Positions 44,453-52,656 of a DNA stretch of 64,000 bases are shown piece after piece (position 1 is the first letter of the stretch; every line of letters begins with the position of its first letter). The position numbers and the translations under genes were made by a program. Source of the DNA: Luminiphilus sp051201685 (lineage in GTDB: Bacteria > Pseudomonadota > Gammaproteobacteria > Pseudomonadales > Halieaceae); assembly GCF_051201685.1 (NCBI RefSeq), contig NZ_CP179213.1, forward strand, positions 434,001 to 498,000. Direction: 5' to 3'. The notes beneath the pieces were generated by a model. That model saw nothing but the letters and a program-made list of their open reading frames with translations. It was not told the DNA's origin and made no database searches.

Positions 44453-45457
44453 TCACTTTTTGAGGAGCCGTGCGGCTTCTAAAGCGAAATAGGTCAAGAT
44501 GCCGTCGGCCCCAGCGCGTTTAAAGGCTAGCAAGGACTCCAGTGTCACGGTGTCGCGGTCGAGCCAACCCTGAGCGAAGGCCGCTTGGTGCATGGCGTAT
44601 TCGCCACTGACCTGATACGCAAAGGTCGGAGCGCACAGCTCATCTTTGACGCGTCGCACCACGTCGAGATAGGGCATGCCCGGCTTCACCATAATCATGT
44701 CGGCGCCCTCGTTAAGGTCGAGGGCACACTCATGTATGGCCTCATTGAGATTAGCCGGATCCATCTGATAGGTTTTCTTGTCGCCACCCTTGAGGTTGCC
44801 TGCTGAGCCCACGGCATCGCGAAATGGGCCGTAGTAACTGGAGGCGTACTTGGCGGCATAGGCCATGATCAGCGTATTAACGTGGCCGGCCTGCTCTAGG
44901 GCATTACGGATCGCCCCAATTCTGCCATCCATCATATCCGAAGGGGCCACACAGTCAGCGCCCGCAGCCGCGTGGGAAAGTGCTTGTTTGACGAGCGTCT
45001 CGGTTGTGACGTCGTTAAGCACATAGCCCGTGTCGTCAATAATGCCGTCTTGACCGTGGGTGGTGTAGGGGTCGAGGGCGACGTCAGTCATAATGCCGAG
45101 TTCTGGCACTGCATGTTTGAGTGCTGCCACGGTGCGTTGTACCAAACCGTTGGGATCCCAAGCGGCTTCCGCGTCCAACGACTTGTGTTCGGGCCCCACA
45201 ACGGGAAACAACGCAAAAGCCGACACGCCAAGGTCAACGGCTTCTCGGGCTTGCTCAATCAGTAGATCAACGCTGAGTCGCTCGATACCGGGCATTGATG
45301 CAATAACTTCGGTTTGTTGCTCGCCTTCTAAAACAAACACCGGATAAATAAGATCTTGTGCCGTCAGCGTGTTTTCGGAAACCAGCGCCCGGGAAAAGGG
45401 TTGGGCTCGAAGGCGGCGCATGCGGGTCTGTGGAAACGGTCCTCTTGCCGTGGTCAT
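44453..45457 (-). CDS. hemB: Porphobilinogen synthase (ALA dehydratase)
   Basis: The 334-residue enzyme condenses two ALA molecules. Both Schiff-base lysines are visible, in MAYAAKYASSYYG and IMVKPGMPYLD. The segment DVALDPYTTHGQDG carries aspartates where zinc-type enzymes have cysteines, so this is the magnesium-type enzyme, as in Pseudomonas. The ATG at 45457 is preceded by GAGGAGA; a longer frame from 45481 is weaker. It lies 10 bp after hemL on the same strand. Confidence 0.97.
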   Translation of the reverse strand: MTTARGPFPQTRMRRLRAQPFSRALVSENTLTAQDLIYPVFVLEGEQQTEVIASMPGIERLSVDLLIEQAREAVDLGVSAFALFPVVGPEHKSLDAEAAWDPNGLVQRTVAALKHAVPELGIMTDVALDPYTTHGQDGIIDDTGYVLNDVTTETLVKQALSHAAAGADCVAPSDMMDGRIGAIRNALEQAGHVNTLIMAYAAKYASSYYGPFRDAVGSAGNLKGGDKKTYQMDPANLNEAIHECALDLNEGADMIMVKPGMPYLDVVRRVKDELCAPTFAYQVSGEYAMHQAAFAQGWLDRDTVTLESLLAFKRAGADGILTYFALEAARLLKK

Positions 45458-45467
45458 ATTGGTCTCC

Positions 45468-46748
45468 TCACAAACTGGCAAATGCTTTCGCAGCAGCGTC
45501 TATGGTGGCTTCGATATCAGCATCACTGTGTGCTGCGGACATAAAACCGGCCTCGAAGGATGCCGGCGCTAAATAGATGCCGCTGTCGAGCATGCTGTGG
45601 AAAAACTGGCTAAAGCGCTCGGTATCACTGTTGATCACCTGATTGTACTGGGTGACCTTGGGTTCGTCGGTGAAAAACCCGCCGAACATGGTGCCCGCAT
45701 GGTTGGTGGTAAAGGGAACCCCCGCTTTATCTGCGGCGCCCTGCATCCCCTGAGCCAGCTGTTCGGTGTGCCGGAAAGGAGCGTCATAAAATCCATCACG
45801 GCCAATAATTTGCAGGCAGGTGAGCCCCGCAGCCATGGCGACTGGGTTGCCTGACAAGGTCCCTGCCTGATAGACCGGACCTAACGGCGAAATGTGCTCC
45901 ATAATATCTCGACGGCCTCCAAAAGCGCCAACGGGCATGCCGCCGCCAATCACCTTTCCGAAGCAGGTGAGGTCAGGTGTAATGCCCAACCAACCTTGAG
46001 CGCATTGCGTGCCGAAGCGAAAGCCTGTCATCACCTCATCGAAAATCAATATCACGCCATGCCGCGTGCAAAGCTCGCGCAGTGTTTCAAGGAAACCCGG
46101 TTCGGGCAAAATACAGTTCATGTTGCCGGTTATGGGCTCGATGATCACGCAGGCAAGCTCTGAGCCTATTTCCTCAAAGGCGACCCCGAGTGCGTCGATA
46201 TCATTAAAGGGCAGGGTCACTGTGTGCTGCGCCAAGACTTCAGGAACACCCGGTGAGCTGGGTACTCCAAAGGTGAGAGCTCCAGATCCGGCTTTTATCA
46301 ACAGCGAGTCGGAATGACCGTGGTAACAGCCTTCAAATTTGACGATTTTGTCTCGACCGGTTGCCCCTCGTGCTAGCCGCAGGGCGCTCATGGTGGCTTC
46401 AGTACCCGAGCTGCACATGCGCACAAGCTCTACACTGGGCACGTAATCAATGATCAGTTCAGCGACTTCGCACTCAATTTCAGTGGGGCAGCCAAAACTT
46501 AAGCCCGTTTCAGCGGCTTTAATAACAGCTTCTCGCACTTCGGGGTGATTGTGCCCCATGATCATGGGGCCCCATGACAACACGTAATCAATGTAGCGCT
46601 GGCCATCCGCGTCCCAAATGTAAGCGCCGTCGGAGCGATCCATGAAGCGCGGGGTTCCCCCTACAGCTTTAAAGGCGCGCACCGGTGAGTTCACTCCCCC
46701 GGGTATCGTATTTTTGGCGCGCTCGAACAATGCTTCAGATCGGTTCAT
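45468..46748 (-). CDS. hemL: Glutamate-1-semialdehyde 2,1-aminomutase
   Basis: The 426-residue PLP enzyme makes ALA by the C5 route. It shows TIPGGVNSPVRAFKAVGG, SSGTEATMSALRLARG, GCYHGHSD-type FEGCYHGHSDSLL, ILIFDEVMTGFR and the PLP-lysine segment CFGKVIGGGMPVGAFGG. It is the first gene of hemL-hemB, with hemJ upstream on the same strand. A 14-bp palindrome lies about 47 bp upstream of its start. Confidence 0.97.
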   Translation of the reverse strand: MNRSEALFERAKNTIPGGVNSPVRAFKAVGGTPRFMDRSDGAYIWDADGQRYIDYVLSWGPMIMGHNHPEVREAVIKAAETGLSFGCPTEIECEVAELIIDYVPSVELVRMCSSGTEATMSALRLARGATGRDKIVKFEGCYHGHSDSLLIKAGSGALTFGVPSSPGVPEVLAQHTVTLPFNDIDALGVAFEEIGSELACVIIEPITGNMNCILPEPGFLETLRELCTRHGVILIFDEVMTGFRFGTQCAQGWLGITPDLTCFGKVIGGGMPVGAFGGRRDIMEHISPLGPVYQAGTLSGNPVAMAAGLTCLQIIGRDGFYDAPFRHTEQLAQGMQGAADKAGVPFTTNHAGTMFGGFFTDEPKVTQYNQVINSDTERFSQFFHSMLDSGIYLAPASFEAGFMSAAHSDADIEATIDAAAKAFASL

Positions 46749-46794
46749 AACAACTCAGCTTAATTTGGATTAGTGATGAAATATTATCGCAGGG

Positions 46795-46808
46795 CTGGAC
46801 GCGTCCAG
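46795..46808. promoter_or_regulatory. Perfect 14-bp palindrome between hemJ and hemL
   Basis: CTGGACGCGTCCAG reads identically on both strands. On the minus strand it falls between a poor -35 (TTCTGG) and a good -10 (TAATAT, 18-bp spacing), ahead of hemL. That placement is typical of a repressor operator. It lacks a T-run and so does not look like a terminator for hemJ. Confidence 0.5.
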
Positions 46809-46819
46809 AAAGTACTCAA

Positions 46820-47239
46820 TTAAAACGGCCGCAAGTAAACCAGGCCAACAATGGCGAACAACACAAGAACCGGGGCCTCGTTAAAAAATCGATAGAAAAC
46901 ATGGGATTTATTGTCTTCACCTCGGTTGATGCGCCCCATGTAGATGCCGCACTGGACATGATAGGCGATCAAGAAGGCCACGCCGAGCAACTTAAGCTGC
47001 ATCCAGCTAGAGCTCAGGTAATACTCCCATTGAAAACTTAACCGCCAAAGGCCGAAGATGACGGTTAACACCATGAAAGGGGTGACGAACTTAAACAGCT
47101 TACGCGCCATGGTGGCAAGAGTGCGTTGCGTGGTTACGTCGTCGGATTGTGCGTAGTAGACAAAGATGCGTGGCAGGTAAAAAAGGCCAGCAAACCAGCA
47201 GACCATAAAAATAACATGTAAGGCCTGAACCCAGAGCAT
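46820..47239 (-). CDS. hemJ: Protoporphyrinogen oxidase HemJ
   Basis: The 139-residue membrane protein has four hydrophobic helices and the HemJ hallmarks: an N-terminal histidine in LHVIFMVCWFAGLFYLPR and the lysine-bearing WMQLKLLGVAFLIAYHVQCG. HemJ oxidises protoporphyrinogen IX in many proteobacteria lacking HemG or HemY. It lies just upstream of hemL on the same strand, giving three heme genes together. It is divergent from argC with 62 bp between the starts. Confidence 0.93.
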   Translation of the reverse strand: MLWVQALHVIFMVCWFAGLFYLPRIFVYYAQSDDVTTQRTLATMARKLFKFVTPFMVLTVIFGLWRLSFQWEYYLSSSWMQLKLLGVAFLIAYHVQCGIYMGRINRGEDNKSHVFYRFFNEAPVLVLFAIVGLVYLRPF

Positions 47240-47252
47240 GGCATCCTCGACG

Positions 47253-47258
47253 TATAAT
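47253..47258 (+). promoter_or_regulatory. Consensus -10 (TATAAT) for argC
   Basis: A perfect TATAAT lies 44 bp upstream of the argC start, preceded by CG and followed by GT. The expected -35 position (about 47230) has no good match, so an activator or weak -35 is likely. A start near 47265 would give a leader of about 37 bases. Confidence 0.45.
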
Positions 47259-47301
47259 GTCCGTTACTATGCGCACTACCATATCAGAACACGGGGATCT
47301 C

Positions 47302-48333
47302 ATGGTCAAGGTAGGAATAATTGGAGCGACAGGCTACACCGGCGTCGAATTGCTGCGCCTGTTGCTGAAGCACCCGGATGTGTCAGTTCAGGTGGTGACC
47401 TCGCGAACTGAAATTGGTCGACGCCTCGACGCGCTTTTTCCTACGCTTCGAGGTCACACAGACTTGGTTTTTACCGACCCAGACTCCCCTGAGCTGCTGG
47501 ACTGCGACCTAGTGTTCTTCGCCACCCCTCATAATGTTGCTATGCGCAGCGTGCCTAAATTGCTTGAGGCAGGGGTTCGGGTGGTCGACTTGTCCGCGGA
47601 TTATCGCCTGCAAGACCCTGAACTTTGGTCACAATGGTACGGAGAGCCACACACGAGCCCAGATCTTTGTGCAAGCGCTGTCTATGGCCTACCCGAGGTC
47701 AGCAGAGCCGCTATCGTCGATGCCAACTTGGTGGCTTGCCCGGGGTGTTATCCCACCGCCGTGCAGCTAGGATTTTTACCACTTTTGAGGGCGGGTGCCG
47801 TTGAATTACAGCCATTAATCGCGAGTTGTGCCTCCGGTGTTAGTGGTGCTGGTCGACAAGGAAAAATCCCCAGTCTTTTGACCGAAGCGAGTGAAAGCTT
47901 TAAGGCCTATGGTGTCGCTGGGCACCGGCACCTCCCTGAAATAGAACAGGGTCTTGCACATTTGGCAGGTGCGCCGGTGCGGCTCACCTTCGTACCTCAT
48001 CTGGTGCCGATGAGTCGAGGCATTCTGGCGACCTTATTTGCTCAGTTGAAAAACGACACTACGGATTGTCAGGGGCTGTTTGAGGCCTACTATGCCGATG
48101 AAACCTTTGTTGACGTTCTGCCAGCGGGTGAACAACCCGATACTCGGTATGTGCGTGGCAGCAATCGCTGTCAGCTGTCTGTGACAGTACCTCAGGATCG
48201 CAGCACCGTCGTTGTGACGGCAGCAATAGACAATCTCACAAGGGGTGCCTCTGGTCAGGCGGTGCAGGCTATGAATATTATGTTGGGGCTCCCTGAAGTA
48301 CGGGGCCTTGAACTCATCTCTGTGACCCCCTAA
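47302..48333 (+). CDS. argC: N-acetyl-gamma-glutamyl-phosphate reductase
   Basis: The 343-residue NADPH enzyme of arginine synthesis begins VKVGIIGATGYTGVELLRLL (Rossmann fold) and has the catalytic cysteine in VACPGCYPTAVQLGF. Active-site GHRHLPEIEQ and PHLVPMSRGILAT follow. I use the ATG at 47302, where GGGGA lies just upstream and the length matches the family; an upstream in-frame ATG at 47257 region adds 15 unlikely residues and overlaps the -10. Confidence 0.96.
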   Translation: MVKVGIIGATGYTGVELLRLLLKHPDVSVQVVTSRTEIGRRLDALFPTLRGHTDLVFTDPDSPELLDCDLVFFATPHNVAMRSVPKLLEAGVRVVDLSADYRLQDPELWSQWYGEPHTSPDLCASAVYGLPEVSRAAIVDANLVACPGCYPTAVQLGFLPLLRAGAVELQPLIASCASGVSGAGRQGKIPSLLTEASESFKAYGVAGHRHLPEIEQGLAHLAGAPVRLTFVPHLVPMSRGILATLFAQLKNDTTDCQGLFEAYYADETFVDVLPAGEQPDTRYVRGSNRCQLSVTVPQDRSTVVVTAAIDNLTRGASGQAVQAMNIMLGLPEVRGLELISVTP

Positions 48334-48346
48334 GGGAAAAACGTTA

Positions 48347-49042
48347 GTGGCGCGCCATCATCCTCGAACCGTTATACGGCGTGATCACCCACGTAAAACT
48401 TTGCTTGTGCGCGTGCTTTTGGTTCTGGCGTTCGTCCTGCTGGTGTTGCTTGCTTATGGGACAGGCCATCGCTACGGCTCAATTAGCCGTGTGCCGATCA
48501 ATGACGGCAGTGATGAATTCCGGGCGCGTATCAGCGAATTGGAAACCCGAGCCGAACTCGACAAGCAGACCCTCAGCACGTTAATGGAGTCCCTAGCTCA
48601 AAGTCGCGGCGTCAACACAGAGCTTGAGGGTGAGCTGGCGTTTTACCGAGAGGTGATGGCACCGGAGGAACTCGCTGAGGGGGTACGTTTGCGGGTGCCC
48701 CGATTTGGCCCAACGGCAGATCCCCTACGATGGCGTTACGAATTGGTTGTGCATCAAGGGCAGCCCGCTGAGGCTCGTTTCATCGGTGAGTTGAAGCTGC
48801 GAGTTGTGGGAAGGGTTCAAGGTCAGCCTGTGGTAATGAATCTTCGCGACCTTGATGGGCGGCTTGCAGGGCAGCCATTAACGATTAACTTTCGCTATTT
48901 TCAGCGGTTTGAGGGAGAGGTTCTGCTACCGCCGGGATTCACACCAGAGCGTGTAGAAGTTGACGTGGCCTTGCGAAAACCCAAGGCCAACAGAGTCTCC
49001 GCAGCCCATGACTGGGGCGAAGTAATGGTGTATACCTTGTAA
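48347..49042 (+). CDS. DUF6776 family membrane protein
   Basis: The 231-residue protein has an Arg-rich N-terminus, one membrane segment at about 20-43 (RVLLVLAFVLLVLLAYGTGH), a coiled-coil stretch (about 58-95) and a beta-rich C-terminal domain. Position between argC and the bactofilin, and its build, match DUF6776 of Pseudomonas-like bacteria. It begins with GTG 13 bp after argC. Its role is unknown, but stable pairing with the bactofilin suggests a cell-envelope or shape function. Confidence 0.75.
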   Translation: MARHHPRTVIRRDHPRKTLLVRVLLVLAFVLLVLLAYGTGHRYGSISRVPINDGSDEFRARISELETRAELDKQTLSTLMESLAQSRGVNTELEGELAFYREVMAPEELAEGVRLRVPRFGPTADPLRWRYELVVHQGQPAEARFIGELKLRVVGRVQGQPVVMNLRDLDGRLAGQPLTINFRYFQRFEGEVLLPPGFTPERVEVDVALRKPKANRVSAAHDWGEVMVYTL

Positions 49043-49072
49043 GTTAAACAACAAGACATCACGGAGTTCACT

Positions 49073-49498
49073 ATGATGGGGCGCAAAGAAACCCGACCGT
49101 TAACCAGCGTTCAAGGTTCGACAACATTAATTGCATCAGATGCGGTGGTAACGGGGGATATCAGTTTTTCGGGAAATTTAGACGTTGAAGGGCGAGTAGT
49201 GGGCTCGATTACGTCGGCCGAGGGTAAAGAGTCCATGCTGCGAGTCATGGAGGGCGGTCAGGTTGAAGGCTCCATTCATGTGCCTTCCGCAATGGTCAAT
49301 GGTGCGGTGAAGGGCGATATCCACAGTGCCGAGCGCTTGGAATTGTCAGACAAGGCTGAAGTTGATGGCGATGTTTATTACAATCTCATCGAGATGGCTG
49401 TGGGGTGTAAGGTCAATGGCGGTCTGCGCCACGTCAGCGCACGCGTTGAGGACCTAGCGGCGCAGCGAGAGCGACGTGCTGCAGAAGAGGGGCAATAA
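49073..49498 (+). CDS. Bactofilin
   Basis: The 141-residue protein has the bactofilin beta-helix core: IASDAVVTGDISFSGNLDVE, GRVVGSI, GGQVEGSIHV, VKGDIHSAERLEL, AEVDGDVYYNLIEMAVGCKV. Bactofilins polymerise without nucleotide at the membrane and help set cell shape or position cell-wall enzymes. It is 30 bp after the DUF6776 gene, and the nearby M23 endopeptidase and anmK hint at a link to peptidoglycan. Confidence 0.92.
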   Translation: MMGRKETRPLTSVQGSTTLIASDAVVTGDISFSGNLDVEGRVVGSITSAEGKESMLRVMEGGQVEGSIHVPSAMVNGAVKGDIHSAERLELSDKAEVDGDVYYNLIEMAVGCKVNGGLRHVSARVEDLAAQRERRAAEEGQ

Positions 49499-49551
49499 AC
49501 CCTTTACTGCAGGCGGTATGACTTTCCCTTGATGGCCGGTGGCTGCCGTAT

Positions 49552-49579
49552 TTTGTCGGGCGCTGTCTTAGGGTAAACT
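49552..49579 (+). promoter_or_regulatory. Candidate promoter for erpA
   Basis: TTTGTC at 49552-49557 and TAAACT at 49574-49579 are separated by 16 bp, ahead of erpA. The match is moderate; erpA could also be read from the bactofilin transcript. Confidence 0.3.
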
Positions 49580-49609
49580 TTCAACAGAAATGTCTAATCG
49601 GTGAGTCCC

Positions 49610-49963
49610 GTGAGTGTTGTAGAAGCGTTTGATCCCAATGAAATCCGCCTCAGCGAAAACGCAGTTCGCAAGGTGTCAGATCTGGTCACCGACGAGGGTA
49701 ACCCGGCACTGCAGTTGCGGGTCTATATTACTGGCGGTGGCTGCTCGGGTTTTCAGTACGGTTTTACCTTCGACGAAGATCGCGCCGAAGACGACTGGGT
49801 GATCGAGAGAGATGGCGTTGTGGCGGTGATTGACGCAATGTCTTATCAATATCTCGTGGGCTCTGAAGTCGACTACACCGAGGGCCTCGAAGGCGCACGG
49901 TTTGTGGTGAACAACCCCAACGCGGTCACGACCTGCGGATGCGGGGCCTCTTTTTCGATTTAA
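49610..49963 (+). CDS. erpA: Iron-sulfur cluster insertion protein ErpA
   Basis: The 117-residue A-type carrier has the three conserved cysteines, in ITGGGCSGFQYGF and VTTCGCGASF, that hold the cluster. I use the GTG at 49610 because MSVVEAF matches the family N-terminus; a GTG at 49601 is in frame and adds three residues. ErpA delivers [4Fe-4S] clusters to enzymes of isoprenoid and respiratory pathways. It is convergent with anmK. Confidence 0.95.
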   Translation: MSVVEAFDPNEIRLSENAVRKVSDLVTDEGNPALQLRVYITGGGCSGFQYGFTFDEDRAEDDWVIERDGVVAVIDAMSYQYLVGSEVDYTEGLEGARFVVNNPNAVTTCGCGASFSI

Positions 49964-50031
49964 GCCCGCCGCTAGTTGGCTCTTTGGTGCCTCTTTGGAT
50001 GGCCTCGCAGTGACCGGCCTCCTGTCGGTTT

Positions 50032-51138
50032 CTAGCCTGTAAACACAGCTCCTAAAATACGATAGCCCGCTGCGCCCGTGACTGAAGGCTCGTTACCCGG
50101 GAGGCCGTCTACGGTTCTCGAAGCAAGCCAAGCGAAAGCCGCCGCTTCTACCCAATCGGGATCGATACCCAATGCCGCTGTTGTGATCACGTGCGTAGGG
50201 TAAAGCAGCTCGCTCAGGCGGGCCATTAATGACGTATTTTTGGCGCCGCCGCCGCACACAGCGAGCTGGGCGAGGGGTTCATTGTCCAGTGCAGCGGCGA
50301 TGCTCCTAGCGGTAAGCTCAAGTAACGTCCGTTGTGCGTCCTCGGGCCGAGCTTGATTAGGCAGCATGTCTAACCGCTCATCGAGCCATTCAAGATTAAA
50401 ATATTCTGGCCCCGTGCTCTTGGGTGCAGGGGCGGAAAAGTAGGGGTCATCAAGACACCGTTCCAGTAGGTCCTCATCGACTCGACCGCTGTCGGCCCAG
50501 AGGCCGTCGCGGTCAAATGCTTGATCGAGGTGTTTACGAGTCCATGCATCCATGAGCGTATTGCCCGGACCACTATCGAATCCCACGAGGGTATTGCTGT
50601 CGTCGAATAGGGTGATATTTGAAATGCCACCAATATTGACGACCGCCGTGGCGTTGCCGCTAATGCCAAAGGCGACGCGATGAAAGGCGGGGGTCAGCGG
50701 AGCACCCTGCCCACCTGCTGCGATATCCCGTCGTCGAAAATCCGCAATAGTGGTAATGCCGGTTAACTCAGCGATCCGATTGGCATCACCAATTTGTAAA
50801 GTGAAGCTCTTGGCCTCTGATGGACGGTGCCTAATAGTCTGACCATGACTCCCGATGGCTTCGATATCGCCGGCTTTCAGATTGGCCTTTTCAATAACAA
50901 TGAGAGCGGCTTTGGCAAAGGTATCAGCGACGTCTCGGTCAACAACACCCAGGCGATCGATTTCGCTAATGCCGGGCTGGCAGAGGCTGAGCACTGCTAG
51001 CCTCAGAGGTTCTGCGTAGGGTTCGTTGTGACAGGCTAGGATATCCAGCTGGTTATTTCTGAGTGCCAAGACAACAGCATCTACCCCATCAACGCTGGTG
51101 CCTGATATCAGGCCGACAAAAAATCGCGTCTCACTCAC
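50032..51138 (-). CDS. anmK: Anhydro-N-acetylmuramic acid kinase
   Basis: The 368-residue ASKHA-fold kinase begins FFVGLISGTSVDGVDAVVL and has GSHGQTIRHRP, VVNIGGISNITLF and VGFDSGPGNTLMDAW. It opens and phosphorylates anhydro-MurNAc to MurNAc-6-phosphate during peptidoglycan recycling. It overlaps the M23 peptidase gene upstream by four bases. With nagZ, amgK and murU in this window, most of the recycling route is represented. Confidence 0.96.
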   Translation of the reverse strand: MSETRFFVGLISGTSVDGVDAVVLALRNNQLDILACHNEPYAEPLRLAVLSLCQPGISEIDRLGVVDRDVADTFAKAALIVIEKANLKAGDIEAIGSHGQTIRHRPSEAKSFTLQIGDANRIAELTGITTIADFRRRDIAAGGQGAPLTPAFHRVAFGISGNATAVVNIGGISNITLFDDSNTLVGFDSGPGNTLMDAWTRKHLDQAFDRDGLWADSGRVDEDLLERCLDDPYFSAPAPKSTGPEYFNLEWLDERLDMLPNQARPEDAQRTLLELTARSIAAALDNEPLAQLAVCGGGAKNTSLMARLSELLYPTHVITTAALGIDPDWVEAAAFAWLASRTVDGLPGNEPSVTGAAGYRILGAVFTG

Positions 51139-52562
51139 TCGCCACCGGTGCTGCCTGTGGACTGCTGTCCCAGCGCCAAACGGTTATCTTGGTAGAGGGC
51201 CGCCAGCTGCTGCAGGGGTGCTTGCACGGTTGATTTGAAGCGAGCCATCTCGCTTTCCGGCAAGGACTTCGCTTTGGGTAATGACTTGTGCACGCGTCGG
51301 GGATTCTGATGAACACCCCGCACCAAAAATTCATAATGAAGGTGTGGACCTGTGGCTGCACCGGTGGAGCCGACGGTGCCGATAATGTCACCCTGAGTCA
51401 CGCGCTGGCCCTGCTTGACCTTGCGTTTGTGGAGGTGCAGATAGTGGGTCTTGTAGCTTTCACCGTGTTGAATGAACACATAGTTGCCGTTGGCTCGGGT
51501 GTAACCCGCTTCCACGATGCGGCCGTCGCCCGCGGCATAGACTGGCGTACCCCGCGGGGCGGCATAGTCGGTGCCCCGATGAGGTCGCTTGGTTTTATAA
51601 ATAGGGTGAAGCCGATTGGGGTTAAAGTTGGAGCTGACGCGGGTAAAGTCTAGTGGGGCTTTTAAAAACGCCTTGCGCATGCTCACGCCTTCGCTGTTGT
51701 AGTAGCTCATATCACCTTGGCTGTCGGTGTACCGAAAAGCATCAAAGGTTGTGCCTCGATTCGTAAAGGCAGCGGCAATAATGGCGCCATCGGCGTATTT
51801 TTCACCATCGAGCCACTGCGCTTCGTAAACGAGTTCAATGGTGTCGCCAACCCGGGGGTCCAGCGCAAAATCGATAACGCCGCCAAAGACGTCAGCAAGT
51901 CCCATAATGACGCGGTTAGACAGTCCCGCGCGCTGCCCGGCTAAAAAAAGTGAGGATTGAATACGCAGAATCGCACTTTCTTGGCGCAGCTCTGTCGTGC
52001 GCTGGGTAACGCGGCTCTCGAAGTTATTGCCCTTGCGGGAAAACACGGTCCATTTCAGCTTGGACTCACTGTGTTTGACTTGGTCGAGTTCGCCGGTCGC
52101 GCCAGTCCTGAAGGCGATCGTCTGTCCCGGAAAAATCTTCCGAAGTCCCCGTCCTCCGTCGGTGCGGCTGACCTCGTACACGTCCCGTTCGGAAAAGCCC
52201 GCTCTTGCAAAAATTAACGATAGGTTGTCGCCTTCACGGACCGTCTCTTCATGCCAAGGTGCTGGCTGGGGAATAGCGACCGCGTCGACAACAACAAACT
52301 CTAGGGTGGGTTGTGGGGCCTCAACGTCGTTAGCGGCGACCGGGTTTTCAGCCGTCGTGTCAGCATCATTCGATCCTGAAATGACCAAAATGGCCATAAA
52401 CATGCCCGCAGCCGCCAGCGTTACCAGCCCCCAAGGGTGGTATCGGCGAGGTTCGGGGCTGGGCGCGGTTAGCGGGGTCGCGCCTCTGCGTTTAGGTTTC
52501 CGACGTTCGAACAACCCAAGGTCACTCCAATTAGCTTGAGGCCAAAGTATACGCGAGTTCAC
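51135..52562 (-). CDS. M23 peptidoglycan DD-endopeptidase with OapA/LysM-like domain
   Basis: The 475-residue protein has a membrane anchor (about 45-65, LVTLAAAGMFMAILVISG), a LysM/OapA-like module with HEETVREGDNLSLIFARAGF, and a C-terminal M23 domain with the zinc ligands in RPHRGTDYAAPRGTPVYAA and TGPHLHYEF. It cuts peptide crosslinks in the wall, as MepM does. The start is uncertain: I use the GTG at 52562 with GAGGG upstream; a TTG at 52583 and internal TTGs are possible. It is divergent from tyrS and precedes anmK, so wall cutting and recycling are co-transcribed. Confidence 0.9.
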   Translation of the reverse strand: MNSRILWPQANWSDLGLFERRKPKRRGATPLTAPSPEPRRYHPWGLVTLAAAGMFMAILVISGSNDADTTAENPVAANDVEAPQPTLEFVVVDAVAIPQPAPWHEETVREGDNLSLIFARAGFSERDVYEVSRTDGGRGLRKIFPGQTIAFRTGATGELDQVKHSESKLKWTVFSRKGNNFESRVTQRTTELRQESAILRIQSSLFLAGQRAGLSNRVIMGLADVFGGVIDFALDPRVGDTIELVYEAQWLDGEKYADGAIIAAAFTNRGTTFDAFRYTDSQGDMSYYNSEGVSMRKAFLKAPLDFTRVSSNFNPNRLHPIYKTKRPHRGTDYAAPRGTPVYAAGDGRIVEAGYTRANGNYVFIQHGESYKTHYLHLHKRKVKQGQRVTQGDIIGTVGSTGAATGPHLHYEFLVRGVHQNPRRVHKSLPKAKSLPESEMARFKSTVQAPLQQLAALYQDNRLALGQQSTGSTGGE

Positions 52563-52656
52563 TAGCCCTCTAAAAGCACACAAGAGAAGACCGCCCGAGG
52601 TTCATGGGTAAAAATGTGGGATAATACACAAACACTTTGCAACCAGACTTTACGCT

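Noticed and set aside
51288..52539. Two plus-strand frames opposite the M23 gene
   Set aside because: Shadows of a gene with all M23 zinc motifs; no homology signs of their own.
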